Source: Alentia gelatinosa (taxonomy: Eukaryota > Annelida > Polychaeta > Phyllodocida > Polynoidae). From it: a stretch of DNA of 64,000 bases. Under the pieces are notes generated by a model. That model made no database searches, was not told the DNA's origin, and was given only the letters and a program-made list of their open reading frames with translations. The stretch covers positions 13,987,088 through 14,051,087 of the forward strand of contig OX465579.1 in the NCBI GenBank assembly GCA_950022655.1. The letters are read 5' to 3'. Positions 45,963-58,942 of the stretch are shown here, one piece after another (the first letter of the stretch is position 1; each line of letters begins with the position of its first letter). Both the position numbers and the translations under genes were made by a program.

Positions 45963-47799
45963 AACTCCTACGTGGCATTATAATTACAAGGTGCCGTGGG
46001 TTGTAGAAAGCAAAATGTATTCTCATAATACGACGGTTGCATCTTCTTTTTAATGTTTGCAAGTCTAGAGACGGTCTCATAGACCGCTACTGGGGCGAAT
46101 TTTGTTTAATTTGACATGCCCTGAAATTCAGTCATAGTTACATGTATAGGGTAAATATTTGCCAAGGTATTCATGCCGATAGTTTGGTCTTTGAAAGGTG
46201 CTGTATCATACATTTTCCAGCGAATTAATATTTTCAAAACAAGTCCACGGCATCACATTTTCAGTGACCAATTAAGCAATGTTATAATGTGTTACTGAAG
46301 GCAGTACTTAATTCATTGATCCATAAATAAGTTATTCAGTGATTCCTTATAGCTTGGAATATAAATAATTTATTCCAGTAATTCCTTATAGCTTGGAATA
46401 ACTGGCGATAAACGTTTTCAGGGCACAGTGGGACCTGTTTCGTCTCAATGTTCATCAACATAATAAACTTATATTTTATATTAAGGTTTCGTACTTACAT
46501 TAAGTTATGACCGATCTGGACATGATCTGCTACAATGGTCTCCATGAACACGCGATTTGCACCGCTGTATCAGATGTGATAATAATCCCAAGTGTATAGG
46601 TTGGCATATGCTTGGAATATCAGTACTCAACAGTCGTTATTATCAGTTTTACAAGTTTATGTTTTTTTTCCAGAGTCAAACCAATTTATCTTAGATTCTT
46701 TCCAGAGGTGATCGAAAGTTTTTACCAATTTCAATCGGTATTTTTTCAACAATTTTGTATCAAAGATATTAAATATGCGTAAAGCCTGTAGTTATAAGCA
46801 AAATATAAATACAGGAAATATACAAACACTTGACATTGAAAAAAGTCCAATTATGGATTTTGCATGATGTTCGGACCAGAGGTTTACTAGATCTCAAAGC
46901 ATTTATCATAGACTAAATAGTCATAGCTATGAATACCATTTCTATGTAAACTCTTTTTACATCAGTATTTCATAATTAATGAACATTCCATTCTGAATGT
47001 GTTACATGAAATTTTACATTGTGGTAGTTTTTGATTTGATTTTCGGATGAACTACAAACAGCAATTACATTAATTACTTCTGAGAGTCGTGTGCATAATG
47101 TAATGCATAATATGGTGTGATTGACGGTTTATTTAATCATGAATCTGGAAGGTGTAAGTAAATCTACCGACATGCTTGGGCAGTGAAAAGTTTGTATTAC
47201 TACCCTATTCGTCGCTATAAATTTCACCGTTTGTATTGCGAAATATTTAAACTAGATGGAATCAAAAGATCACATGTTATGTATATGTGTAGGACAGATG
47301 AATGATATGCTTTTGAAATATGAAGCGAATGGTTAACGTCATTATGTAATAAACATTGATATCAGGAACCAGAGCGCCTCATGTTTTATCATCACAACTA
47401 ACATAAAAACAAAACAAATACCCAAATCAACATGAATAGGTAATTATCCGATTACTTACCTTGGTAAAGGTATGAAGGAGAATTAAGGTTCTTGCGAGCC
47501 TAGGGACACTATCTGAGTGTCCTAGGGTATTTTTATCCCTTTGATCATATTCAAAGTCCAAGAATCATTCTTAATTTTCTGCCAAGAATTTAAGCAATGT
47601 CTAGTTTGACCCGCCTCAAATGAATCTGGCGAGTTTCGTAGGTCCCAACTTTTTGACAATTCGTTAAAACCGACCTTACTTATTTCCCTGTCTGGCATAG
47701 GACAACGAAGAAAGTAGTCCCTACGGCCAGTAAGAATCCAATGCTAATTGAGTAAGTAAGAATTTTGAAATAATAACATCACGTGTATATTTTTATGCA

Positions 47800-47805
47800 T
47801 TTATT
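47800..47805 (-). promoter_or_regulatory. Candidate CHERP poly(A) signal
   Basis: AATAAA on the minus strand about 210 bases past the probable CHERP stop. Confidence 0.35.
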
Positions 47806-48015
47806 CATTTTACGAGTTTTCGTCCTCTTCTCATCATACAATTCACGGTCATCTGAAGATATGATACATCGATCATGATTACTCTTCTGTACCTGTAAAA
47901 ACTTATTCGATATCTTTCAGATATATATGCACATTGTCATAATTATAAATGTTCCCGTTAGGAGTAATTAAATCGGCAGTAATAGGAAACCATCCGAGCA
48001 CAACACATAAGATAA

Positions 48016-48029
48016 TTATGTGGCATCGT
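48016..48029 (-). CDS. CHERP: CHERP terminal exon (probable)
   Basis: Acceptor TTTTATTTTCAG, then AC GAT GCC ACA TAA. It completes ...GAEGSDDAT and the stop, an acidic end. Candidate AATAAA on this strand at 47805-47800. Confidence 0.5.
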
Positions 48030-51000
48030 CTGAAAATAAAAATAAAAACACGTTAAACTTTATGGACATTGGCAATCCAATATTCTGCTGTGAACTAGAC
48101 AGCGACAGAGAAAGATCATAGATTATTACTTGAAGCATAGCAATGGAGATTCACCCTTATACTTCTACCACACTTCTTATTTGGCCGATATATTTATTTT
48201 GAATCATTAGATTTTTATGTAGGTTAAGATATAAAGAAAGCTTTAAGAAAGATGATTCAGATCATATATTTAGTATTTTGAGGTAGCTGTTAGAAATATT
48301 GTAATATTTAATATACATATTCACAAGACATACTGCATAAAAATGACCGACAAACTCCATTAATTCGTTGTAACCTCATATTCATTATATATATATCATA
48401 ATAACTTCAGAAAATTGTTTATATCTCTGAAGAAATGTATGTAAATAATTTGACTACATTCTATCAAATATTTATTGGAAGAACAAAGTGTCCACATTGA
48501 TGCAAATCAAGATTTATAAAATATATAAAAATCAGATCCTACCTGAACCTTCTGCACCAAACGGATTGTAGGCATTGGCAGGGTCTGTCGCTGAAAGAAA
48601 GAAACAAAAAAGTTTAAATAAATGTTAATTGATTCTTATATAACTCTAGTCTGATGTAAGTTATAATTATTTCTCATGAAGCATATTTTTTCAAGCTGAC
48701 TGTCTTGAAACCAGCGCTAAAACAATACACAATTCGAGGAATATTTTTTATAGCTAGCCAATAATTCTTCATGGGAAATTGAAGACTAAAGGAAGAATGA
48801 ATTTAAAAATAAATTCAATGAACCATTTAGATATAAAATCTTGGTAAATTACACTAAAACTAATGCTACTCTGAGTGAGGTCTGAATGAAAAATACACGG
48901 GATGAAGTTTCTTCGATAACATGACCCCCCAAGAAAGGAGATGTTGATTTTTTCTTTAATTCAAGAGGATTTTTATAGTACATTCGCTTTGACATTTTGG
49001 CTTTATTCCATGTATTTTAAGGTGAAAAACAATACTGGGGCCCGTTTCATATTCCAGGATCGTACATGAAGACCCTTTTCTGCACCCTATACAAGGGTTA
49101 CCATTTACTAATAACTAAGTCTGTTCGCTAAGACAGTATTAGTCATCCATAAGGTCGTCCATGAGTGTTGATTAAAATTGACCGACATCGTCCCTGGGTT
49201 TCTATGGCTTACAGAAAATGGTCTACATGTACGATCTTAGATTAAGAAACGGGCCCCTGTATCGCACGGGTAGATACCTCCACCTATACCACGCCACAGG
49301 TGTATACCAGAAAATACACTTGTCCACCACTTGAACGGGAAACATCATTTTTCCAATTGGAAAAAAGTTGTCTTTTATTGTCAACACAATAAACATGGGG
49401 GGTCACAATTACCCCAATTCATCCCAAACTGTGTGTGTCTCACTGGTTTATTGTACTGAGTACCTAAGAAGTTATTATAAATTCAAGGATAATTATTGGC
49501 ACGAATAACTACACCAGACTTCAAACAAAACTTCTGGGTGGCTAAATGGAGCCCGGTGATTGAGAACATGTCACCTAAAAAAAATTTAAAAAATTTAATT
49601 AAAAAAAAATGCCACCTACGTGGAGCCACCTCCTCTGTACGCGCCCTCATCCGCTGGATGAAGCCTTGGCTTTTGCTCTTTCTGAACTGCTCGAAGGGGT
49701 CGATATTGTTGCCGATGCCCTTGTACATGTCGGTCTTGTCCCTGATCTCTGCATGCCGGATCGGGTCAACCAGACCCTGCTCCTTAGCGCCGAGACCGCC
49801 ACCGCCCCAACCTGCAACGGAAAAGGCCAGTTATCACTAGAGCAGGGGTGTCAGTTGAGGGCAGGGAAAACAATGTGGAAATGTTATGTTTTTCATGCAG
49901 AATTTAATGCCTCAGAGAGACCGAGAAAATGGAAAACACGTCAGTGTGGATGAGTTTTGGTTTGCTACATAAGTTAGTTTTGGTTTGCCATACGCCCTTC
50001 AGAGGTTACTAAACTCCCGATTATCGCCCAGGGCAAACACAAGTTCCGCTCGCGAGTGGCTGGGCACACCACAACCATTTGAACCACAGTTTTCACATTT
50101 ATATTTGGAGAACCTGAATATAATTTCGGATTTCGTTGTTCAGCGAACGTTAGGAGAACACTTGTGGTCGTGTTACGCACGCAAGCAGACGTTAGACTCT
50201 CTTTATAATTTCGGATTTATATGTAGATATAGTTTAAATTTCCATTTCTGAAATAGGATTTCCGATTTGAAGATTCATAAAAACCGTTAAACTGCAATAA
50301 TTGACGGTTAAGGTTCAAGGGTAGAACATCGGCAACCAGCGAACACCGGAACTTGTAAACAGACTGAATTATGGGATACCTCAATAGGGCCTATGAGTTT
50401 TGATTAGCTACATACTCCATGAGTCAGCCTCAAAAAGACGTAACTAGCCTACCGAGACGTAAAACTACACAAACAAACAAACAAACAAACAAACAAACAA
50501 GCTACATACACCGCAACCCAAACTCATGGCATATTTTCAGTATCTACAGATCTCAATGCAGTTCCTTATTAGTACCATGAAAATGAGAAGTAGGAACAAG
50601 GAGAGTTTATCGTGAAGTTTATATCTACTCTATTGCTTACCCATTTTCATGAGCAGTTGATGACCCTTGTTGTCCTGGCCAATCTGCGTGTCCATGGTCG
50701 ATACTTGGTAAGGCGGAGGACTGTGAGAGTAGAAAAATACACCAATTAAACTAGAGAAGTGCAATATAAAGCGATCCGATCTATATATCCTTAATGACAT
50801 ATCCTACAATTCACAGTGGCGCCACCTGGTGATATTCAAATGCTGGCAATTATCAATTCAAGCCAATTTTCTTTTTCTTTTTTTGCTTATTTCAACCGGG
50901 TCTGCCACTTTGGCAGATCTTCCACTGGACTTATTCTCATACCTAATCAGTTAAATATAATCGATTTTGACCTAATCCAATAGGTAAATTAAGCCAATTT

Positions 51001-54000
51001 ACGTTTGCTTGAATTTGAAGAAAATGACATGAGTTTTAAGGCCGATCCTGTGGAGATTGGGTGCCAATAATTTGGTCGCTGACTGCTTGGCACCTAGTCG
51101 CCGATAGTGGAGCTGCAGTGGACCTACGGTCGGCACTCAAACTCCTAGTGGTCTCTAATCAACTCCCATGTTCTCCTCATGGTCACACATGAGGCAAGAA
51201 CAATCGGAGAACGGGTGGAGATTGCTGAAGATTGTTCAGAGATCAACAATCGGCACAATAGAGCACGACATTAACTCTGCAAAAAACTACTCTTTAGAAT
51301 TTCTATATAATGTATTACAACATGACCACAACATTTGTATGTGAATCAAAAACAAGTATAGTGACCCCTAGTTTTTAGATTAGCAATGTGACCCCCCCCC
51401 CCCCCCCATTTTGGGGATTAGGAATGTGTTTTATAACACTTGGAGATTATCAGCATTATTCAGTGCCTCTTTGACGATGAGATTCAGAAATGTGAAAATC
51501 AACGATTCAGGGTTTTGGGTTTGTTGGTTTGATTTAACGTGCAGTCAACCACTACAGCTTTTTTCCCAGAGTTTTTCAAGGTTCTTTTACACCACGAGGG
51601 TGGTGATCGAATCTATGTAATGAATTTAGGTAGAAAACTCACCCCTATACATTTACCGAAGTGAGAGTTCTATTACTTCACACACCACATATGCATGGTT
51701 TATGATGGATTGGCCTTTGATATAGCAGTAAATCTACCACTGCTGGGGACGAAGGAGAAAGGTGGCCACAGTGGGACTAGAACCCACAAAGTCCTATAAC
51801 CTTGGGATTACAAGTCCAGTGCCTTAACCACTGAGCTAACTCCCCACCCTCATGACAATACAGGGATTACTCACTAGAAGCCTGGTGGACTTGGACTGCG
51901 TGACTTTGCTTTCATCACCACTGGTGACCTTGACCTTGACCTCGATCTCGACCGCCGTTGGTACGGGGGTGACTTGGACCGTGATCGAGACCTTGACCTG
52001 GAGTATTGAAAAGACAGCGATATAAGTGAGATTTTACGGCAACAATAATTCTCAAATAACGACTGACATTTGTGCAGAATATCCATACCATAGACATTAA
52101 ATATTACGGTTGTCATTCAAATTATAGATGAAATATCAGCTGTTATTAAATGTTAATTTTTAACTTTGTAATAGTCACAATTTTCTTCATATTACTACAT
52201 GGTAAAATAATAGTGTTATGTGCTGGTTATCCTAGTGCATTCACAAACCCAAGCACTCTGTTTAAATTATGATGCCATGTCTGTATATATGTTTCTTACA
52301 AAATGCAAAAAAAGGGAAAACGAATGTACTCTATGGACTAGGACTGAGCATACATGGAAACCAGTCACTGAGTTCGCTTCCCAGCTTAAATTAAAGTTTA
52401 AAAAAATATATATACATGTATATATCTTTATAATTATAGTATTGTACACTCACCTTGATCTCGATCGTGACCTTGATCTTGACCTTGACTTTCGGTTTTT
52501 GCGTTGCATGTCCTTTAACTTCTTAGCCTTTTGTTTCGCTTTAAAGAACTCGTACAGTCCTAACTTCTCCCAACCTTCCCTGTAGAAATTATTCAAAAAA
52601 TCATAATTGCGATGAATTACTGGTGCCCTACAAAAACAACAACATAATGACATGAATTATAGTATAAATATACAAAGTATTTTCCATGCATTATCGGCCA
52701 GACGAATTTTTTTTGTCATATTTAATAGATAGTCGGCCCTTTTGTAGGGACCACTTTGAATTTTTAATCAAATTTTGTGTCTGGTTGACTTCGAAAAGGC
52801 CACTAATCGTTGTTAATATTATTCAAATAAAACCCAAATCAAACCGAATCGGGCAGCAGCCAAGTTGTACTCGTTCACACTACCTGTGTTTTTTTTCTCA
52901 ATATTTAACGGACTTAATGGTCACTTTTAAGTTCATTCAGAGAAGAGTAAGTGAAGGTTTCCTACGCATCACGTGGCCTGTCGTGTGAAGGGGGACTGTA
53001 GAAGGCTTCCACTGCGGCCAGGAGCCTCTCGCTCGGCGGCATCGGCGGAGGTAGGCGGATGTTGTTCGGGTCCAGTGGCTTGTAATCCATATCCTCCAAC
53101 TAGACACAGGTGAAGAGGGCATATATGTAAGAACTAACTCATATACAGTAAAACGCTGCTATTGGGACACCTCACTTAAGGGGTCACCCTACCTAAGGGG
53201 ACAGAAATGTTTCGTTTATTTTAACCCCACTTAAAGGGACACCTTGCTTAAGGGGTCACCCTGCTTAAGGGGCCAGTTTGCTCGGAACAGAAATGTTTAT
53301 TTAGTTTATTTTAACTCTACTTAAAGGGACACCTTGCTTAAGGGGGGACTTTGTTCGGAATGCACAGTATTCCCTTCAGCGGGGTTTTACTGTACTTAGA
53401 AGGAAACCCACGAGATGAAAATAGCTTGGTACATACTCCACCGAGTATGACTGCAGCTTCGCTTCATGAATTACTCTTCAGTCTGTTTGTTTGTGGTTTA
53501 ACGTCCCAGGGGAGCCTGAGGTTATATAGGGACTATCAATGATTTAACTTTTCACTTTCATAGACTTATTTCAGTCAATCCTTTTCAATGTTTCAAATAT
53601 TTTCAAATATTTTATATAAAAATCAAAGAGATTTGTCTCTACTCTGCAGTCAAATGAGGTGGAATGCGGACCAAGTTAGATTCATTGAGTGGGTTTCTGA
53701 TTTTATATCAGCCCTATAACATTATTCATTGATAAAATGAATCACCCAATTAGCCATTGAGTATTGGGCACACAAACTTCACGGCCGTGGAGTATGAGTT
53801 CCTAATGTAAAGCCTATGGAAAAAAATTCCAGGGTGAGATAATACATAGAGTTTAATTCTAAGAGAAAGAGCCAATCACCTGGGACACCTCGCATAATGG
53901 GTGCAAGGAAACCCTGCTTAAGGGACAACTCCACTCAAGGGGACAATTTGCTCGAAACAGAGATTTTATATTTAGTTTATTTAAACCCACTTAGGGGACA

Positions 54001-57000
54001 CCCCACCTAAGGAGAAGTTGACACCCTGCGTAAGGGGTCACTTTGCTACGAACGGAGGGTACCCCTTAAGCGGGGATTTACTGTATTAAAATATGAAAAA
54101 TATTTTTTTCAGCAGAATCGTAACGTGGATCCAGGGGCCTGTTTAATAATCTAGGATCGTACATGTAGACCCTTTTCTGTATTTCATAAAGTCCCAGGGA
54201 CGATGTGGGTCGACTTTATTCAACACTTATTCAACAACCTTATGGGAAATAGTTATGGATGCCCTTTTGGACGACTTATACTGTCTTAGCGAACAGACTT
54301 AAATATTACTAGACGACAATCCTTGTACGAGGTACAGACAAGGGTCTTCTACTGTAATCAGCTTTTCGACAGGCGCACATTTATAAAAATGTGTGGAAAA
54401 CAGTAAAACGAAGTGACCAGAACGAGTGAAAAGCTTAAATCGCTGACGGTCCCTACATCCCATCAGGTTCCCTTGGGACGTCCATAAACACAAACACACG
54501 CTCTCCACTCACCTTCACCAGAGGTGCCATCAGGCCTGCTGGCAGCTCGAAGTAGGGCACCGTGGGCGTCAGGTCGGCCTCGGTGGGCGCAGGCGGAGGA
54601 ACGGACACTGGCGGCGGCATAGCCGGGAAGCCGGGCGGCGGCTTGCTGAAGTCCGGCAGCGGTATGGGCGGGCCCGGGGGGCCGGGCGGGCCCGTGCCCG
54701 ACGGCGGCGGTCCGTTGGCCGGGTCGGGGACGACGGGCCCGGTCGCACTGCCATGGCCGTAGTCGAAGCGTTGTGTAGGTGGCGGTCCGAAGCCCGGGGG
54801 CGGCTGGCTGAAGTTGGGCGGAGGCTGGCCGAAGTTGGGCGGCGGGAAGGGCGGGACCACGCCCGGGGCAGCGCCGGGGATCACGGGCGGCGCGCCGGGC
54901 GGCAGGCCGGACGGCACCGAGGCCTGTGAGGAGGCGGAGACACACACTTAGTTTTTAACCCATTCAAGCCGGCTGATGCCTAGAGGGGCATCAACCAGGT
55001 CTGGCCGGTTGATGCCTGAAGGCATCATCCGGGGCTGGCCGGGTGATGCCCTGAGGCATCATTTACAAATAATAGTTTAAAAAAAAAAAAAATTGAAAAT
55101 AATGGCTCAATATACATGAGACTTTCGGAGAATGTAGATATAACATCATTTCTAGGTGAAATGAAAAATAGTACTAAGTATCATGTGTCATGTCACATGA
55201 TCTAAAAATATTATTTTCACAATAGGCCTATGTACCCGGCCTCTAGCAGCATTCATTGGCACTAGTACCCGGCTTCATGACTGTAGTCCTGTCGCGGGTA
55301 CCCGGCGCGATAGGGTTAACAGGGATGTCAGTAGCGGTCAGAAAAAATATACAAGGAAATATTTCCCATGACAATTTAGGGTTTAAAACTAACATATATA
55401 GACCCAAAATACCGGAAATGTATTAGATACAAGCAATGTTATTATTACTAAATATGCTTCTCTTTTGTTTTTTTTATTTATTGCCTGAGGAAGTCTACTA
55501 AATGTAGATGAAACGTTGCAAATGATTAATTCAAACTCACCCTCACCCCCCCCCCCCTTTATCTCGATGTATAATTATCCCTAAATGAATATTTAATTCA
55601 ATCAGGTTGTCAGCTTTTCTGTGGATCTTAATACACCTTGAGCTTTTTTTGAATAGAAAGTTCAGGGTTCCATGAAGACATTTCAAGATTTTAATCTGAG
55701 TGGCCGTATTCTCTGCATAGTTGACACATATAAAAACTCCAAGCAATTGCGAGGAGTATTGCAACAGGTCCCAGGAGGGTCTTTGAATAACTTATACCAG
55801 CGAAAGGACAGGGTACAAGGAAACCTCGTAGGAGAGTTGTTGTTTATTATATACCTGTGACTGTATGAACTACTTATACTACCCGCTCCTACCCAGGGCA
55901 TATTTATACCCGTACGCCACACTGTGATGTACAGGGTATGTGATCACCTGACTAGATAAAATATTGCCATTTTTAGGTATATAATAATACGAAAACAGGC
56001 TGACAATCTTCGTATGTCAAAATACTTGGTAAAATTATTGATCACATACATCCTCTGCCTACGGCATCGGGATGTATGTGATCAATAATTTCACTGCATA
56101 TTTTTGACGTATGAAGACAGTAAGCCAGTTTCTGTATAATACAATTTAAGGTCGTTCAGCTAATACTGTTCTACCTGACCAAAGATCTTCCATAAGTGTT
56201 AAATAAGGTTGACCCACATCGTCCATGGGTGTCCTTGGCATAGAGAAAAGGGTCTTCATGTACGACCCTGAATTATCAAACAAGCCCCTGGATTATGTGT
56301 ATTAGAGCCATGATAAAGTTCTTAACCCTTTCACTACGCTGTGATGCCTGGAGGCATTCCCAGGTGAAGTACGCCATGATGCCTTGAGGCATCATTTTTT
56401 TAAATTCCAGTAATTGCTATTTTCTAATGGAAAAATGCGAAAATTTAGATAATATTTTTCAAACCTATGTAAAACTATATAATTGTTAATATCATTAAGG
56501 AATTATGGTAAAATATCATGATAATAATGTCAATATATGACTAAAATGGCTGTAAAATGACGTAATATTGGATAACCCAAAAATCACAGCGTACTACAAG
56601 GCTGGCAATTCCAGTAATTGCTATTTTCTAATGGAAAAATGCGAAAATTTTGATAATATTTTTCAAACCTATGTAAAACTATATAATTGTTGATATTATT
56701 AAGGAATTGTAGTAAAATATGATAATAATGTCAATATATGACTAAAATGGCTGTAAAATGACGTAATATTAGATAACCCAAAAATCACCAGCGTACTACA
56801 AGGCTGGCGTATTTCAGGACATTCATTGTTCACCAGGCAGTGTATTGTTAGTGTTAAGATCAATACTTTAACAGTAGTGAGTGGCAAACTACAAAGAATT
56901 TTCACTCACCGTGTTAACACCAGCTGGCCCTGGCGCAGATGTGGGCAGGCTAACTGTACCTGGAGGGCCTGAAAACGACACTGGAGTAGAGGATAGGCCG

Positions 57001-58901
57001 AGACAAAGAAGAGAAGGAACAAAGTGGGGGAAAAAAACGTAAAAAATTATTCACTTTAAAACAAAAACAACAAACACACAAACTACATATTATATGAATA
57101 TGCATGCAAAACTGGAGACTCACTCAAAATGATTCTGGTTTAAGAATTTGAATAAACTCTTATTACAAATCGAAATAGAATCATTTGTGCATCGTAGATA
57201 TGTGCATATATATATATATTTTTTAAATACACACACAAAAAATAGCAAATACAAAAAAGGTATAAAACATATAAGCGTATATATACGTAACATGGCGGTG
57301 GACAATAGATTACTGGATTATTCTTATCATAAAGCATGCGCAACCCCAACTTTTTCACTTCACTAACATCTGACTAAAGACGGGAAGTATAACCATCGCA
57401 ATAGGGTAATGTGGTTATTTGTATCCAGTCTTGATTGCAAGAATTTTCTACTTACTAAATCGCTACATGCAATAACATTTTAATTGAAAATAATTTCATG
57501 GACCCGTTTAAACATTCTGTCCTTGGTCTAACCCCCCCCCCCCCCCCTGTTATTTTGATATATAGCCTGTACTGGTTGTTCTACTGTCTAAAATCAATGT
57601 TTTTTGGGGATTGTGCTTCCATGTGTGCATATTCTAACTCTTTATTATCCATACATGACGAACTCTCCATGGAATATGTAAAGAGTGCTTGAGAGTTGCT
57701 TCCCGGAAATTACGGAAAAAAAGTCTCCTCCATAACGAGGTTAAATCATTGTGTACTTCAATATAAGTTTCTTGAATGTCCATTTAATACTAATTATTCA
57801 TAATCAGTCATAATAATCTCATTTACCATCAGAAATCACTGTTATGAAAAGGTTTTGCAGACTAAAAACACAGAAAAACAGCGAACTTTATAAATGGCGT
57901 AAGTGTACACCAAATTCCCACCATGCTTGACAGTGTTATGGCGTAATCTGGAACTATTTGTCTTGCAATAATCTTTTGATTGCAATAGAATTCTTATTAA
58001 TCAAGTAGATGGATAATAAATGCAACAAAGTCTGGTTTTGTGTACGAGTGGCTGTAATCTGCTGGTAGTTGACGACGTAATATCCTCGCTTTTGCTCGGA
58101 TATTACTATGTATCAACAACTCGCAGATTACGGCCACTCGTACACAAAACCAGTTATTATTGAATGGAAATAAAGTGTTCATTGTAGAAACTATGGAGTG
58201 GACATTGGTGTGTACAGTCTTCTAGAGTTAGAAGTTAACACGAATCAGTTATTATTGTGTATGTAAACCATTAGGCATGCTCTGTTATAGTAAATTCTAT
58301 CTGTGAAGTATGAACTCAGTACACTTGACTAGAACGCGCCCTGTACAGTACTACCCTGAAACCCTTACTACCGAATAGCCTTTACCAATAAACAAACAAA
58401 AAAAACCCACGATATAATAGAAAAATAAAATCCTAAATGGTGTCTTTTTTCAAAAACTTTTTTTTTAAATTCCAGGGATGTCAGTAGGAGTCAGGGAAAA
58501 AAAGTGGAAATATTTTCATGTGGATTTTTTCTGCCTCAGAAAGGTCGGGAAATCTTGGAAAAAATGTCCTTGTCGGCCAGGGCATGGGGCTAAGGATCTG
58601 TGGGGAGGTTCAAACCATTGTTTTATTGGCGCACATGAGGCTAAATCAATTTTTTCTTTCCTAGCGACAAGGAAATGAAATTATATATACTGAATATGAA
58701 AAAGTGTTGTTTTTTTTTAGTACAGACCGGAATAGCCACGTCTCAAAATTGAATATGAAAAAGTGGAATTCCACGGAAAAATGGAAAACTGACATCTCTG
58801 TAAATCAAAATTTAATTCAATTTATAAGAGAGAGAAGTCTATAGATCCAATCATGCATCTAGTATGAAATTTGATATTCACATTGCTGCTGTTGTTGTTG
58901 C

Positions 58902-58942
<41 letters not shown>

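Larger units (their letters stand above)
44582..48015. other. Gap between convergent TMEM8 and CHERP
   Basis: Foldback elements fill 45360-45962. The rest is AT-rich with no recognised exon, tRNA or other gene. Confidence 0.5.
56969..58881. other. CHERP intron
   Basis: Contains poly-C (57531-57547), a foldback (58008-58165) and a CAGGGATG-ended MITE (58473-58800). No exon seen. Confidence 0.45.

Noticed and set aside
49483..49619. Open frame continuing the CHERP G-patch exon
   Set aside because: It is rich in A/T homopolymers and unlike CHERP; a good donor at 49619 and matching downstream exons fit better.
51760..51848. Functional tRNA-Thr gene
   Set aside because: It has A and B boxes, but the anticodon and variable regions pair poorly and it is fused to a repeated tail, so it is a SINE head.
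51874..52116. SR-rich ORF as a separate small protein
   Set aside because: It is the second RS exon of CHERP with intron at both ends.
52937..53122. 61-aa minus ORF (MPSSPVSSW...)
   Set aside because: Wrong frame over the conserved YKPLDP...PPPMPPSER exon.
54453..54945. 160-aa Arg/Ala-rich minus ORF and a 66-aa Gly-rich plus ORF
   Set aside because: Other frames of the Pro-rich CHERP exon; only the APPVIPG.../PAGLMAPLVK frame matches the family and neighbouring phases.
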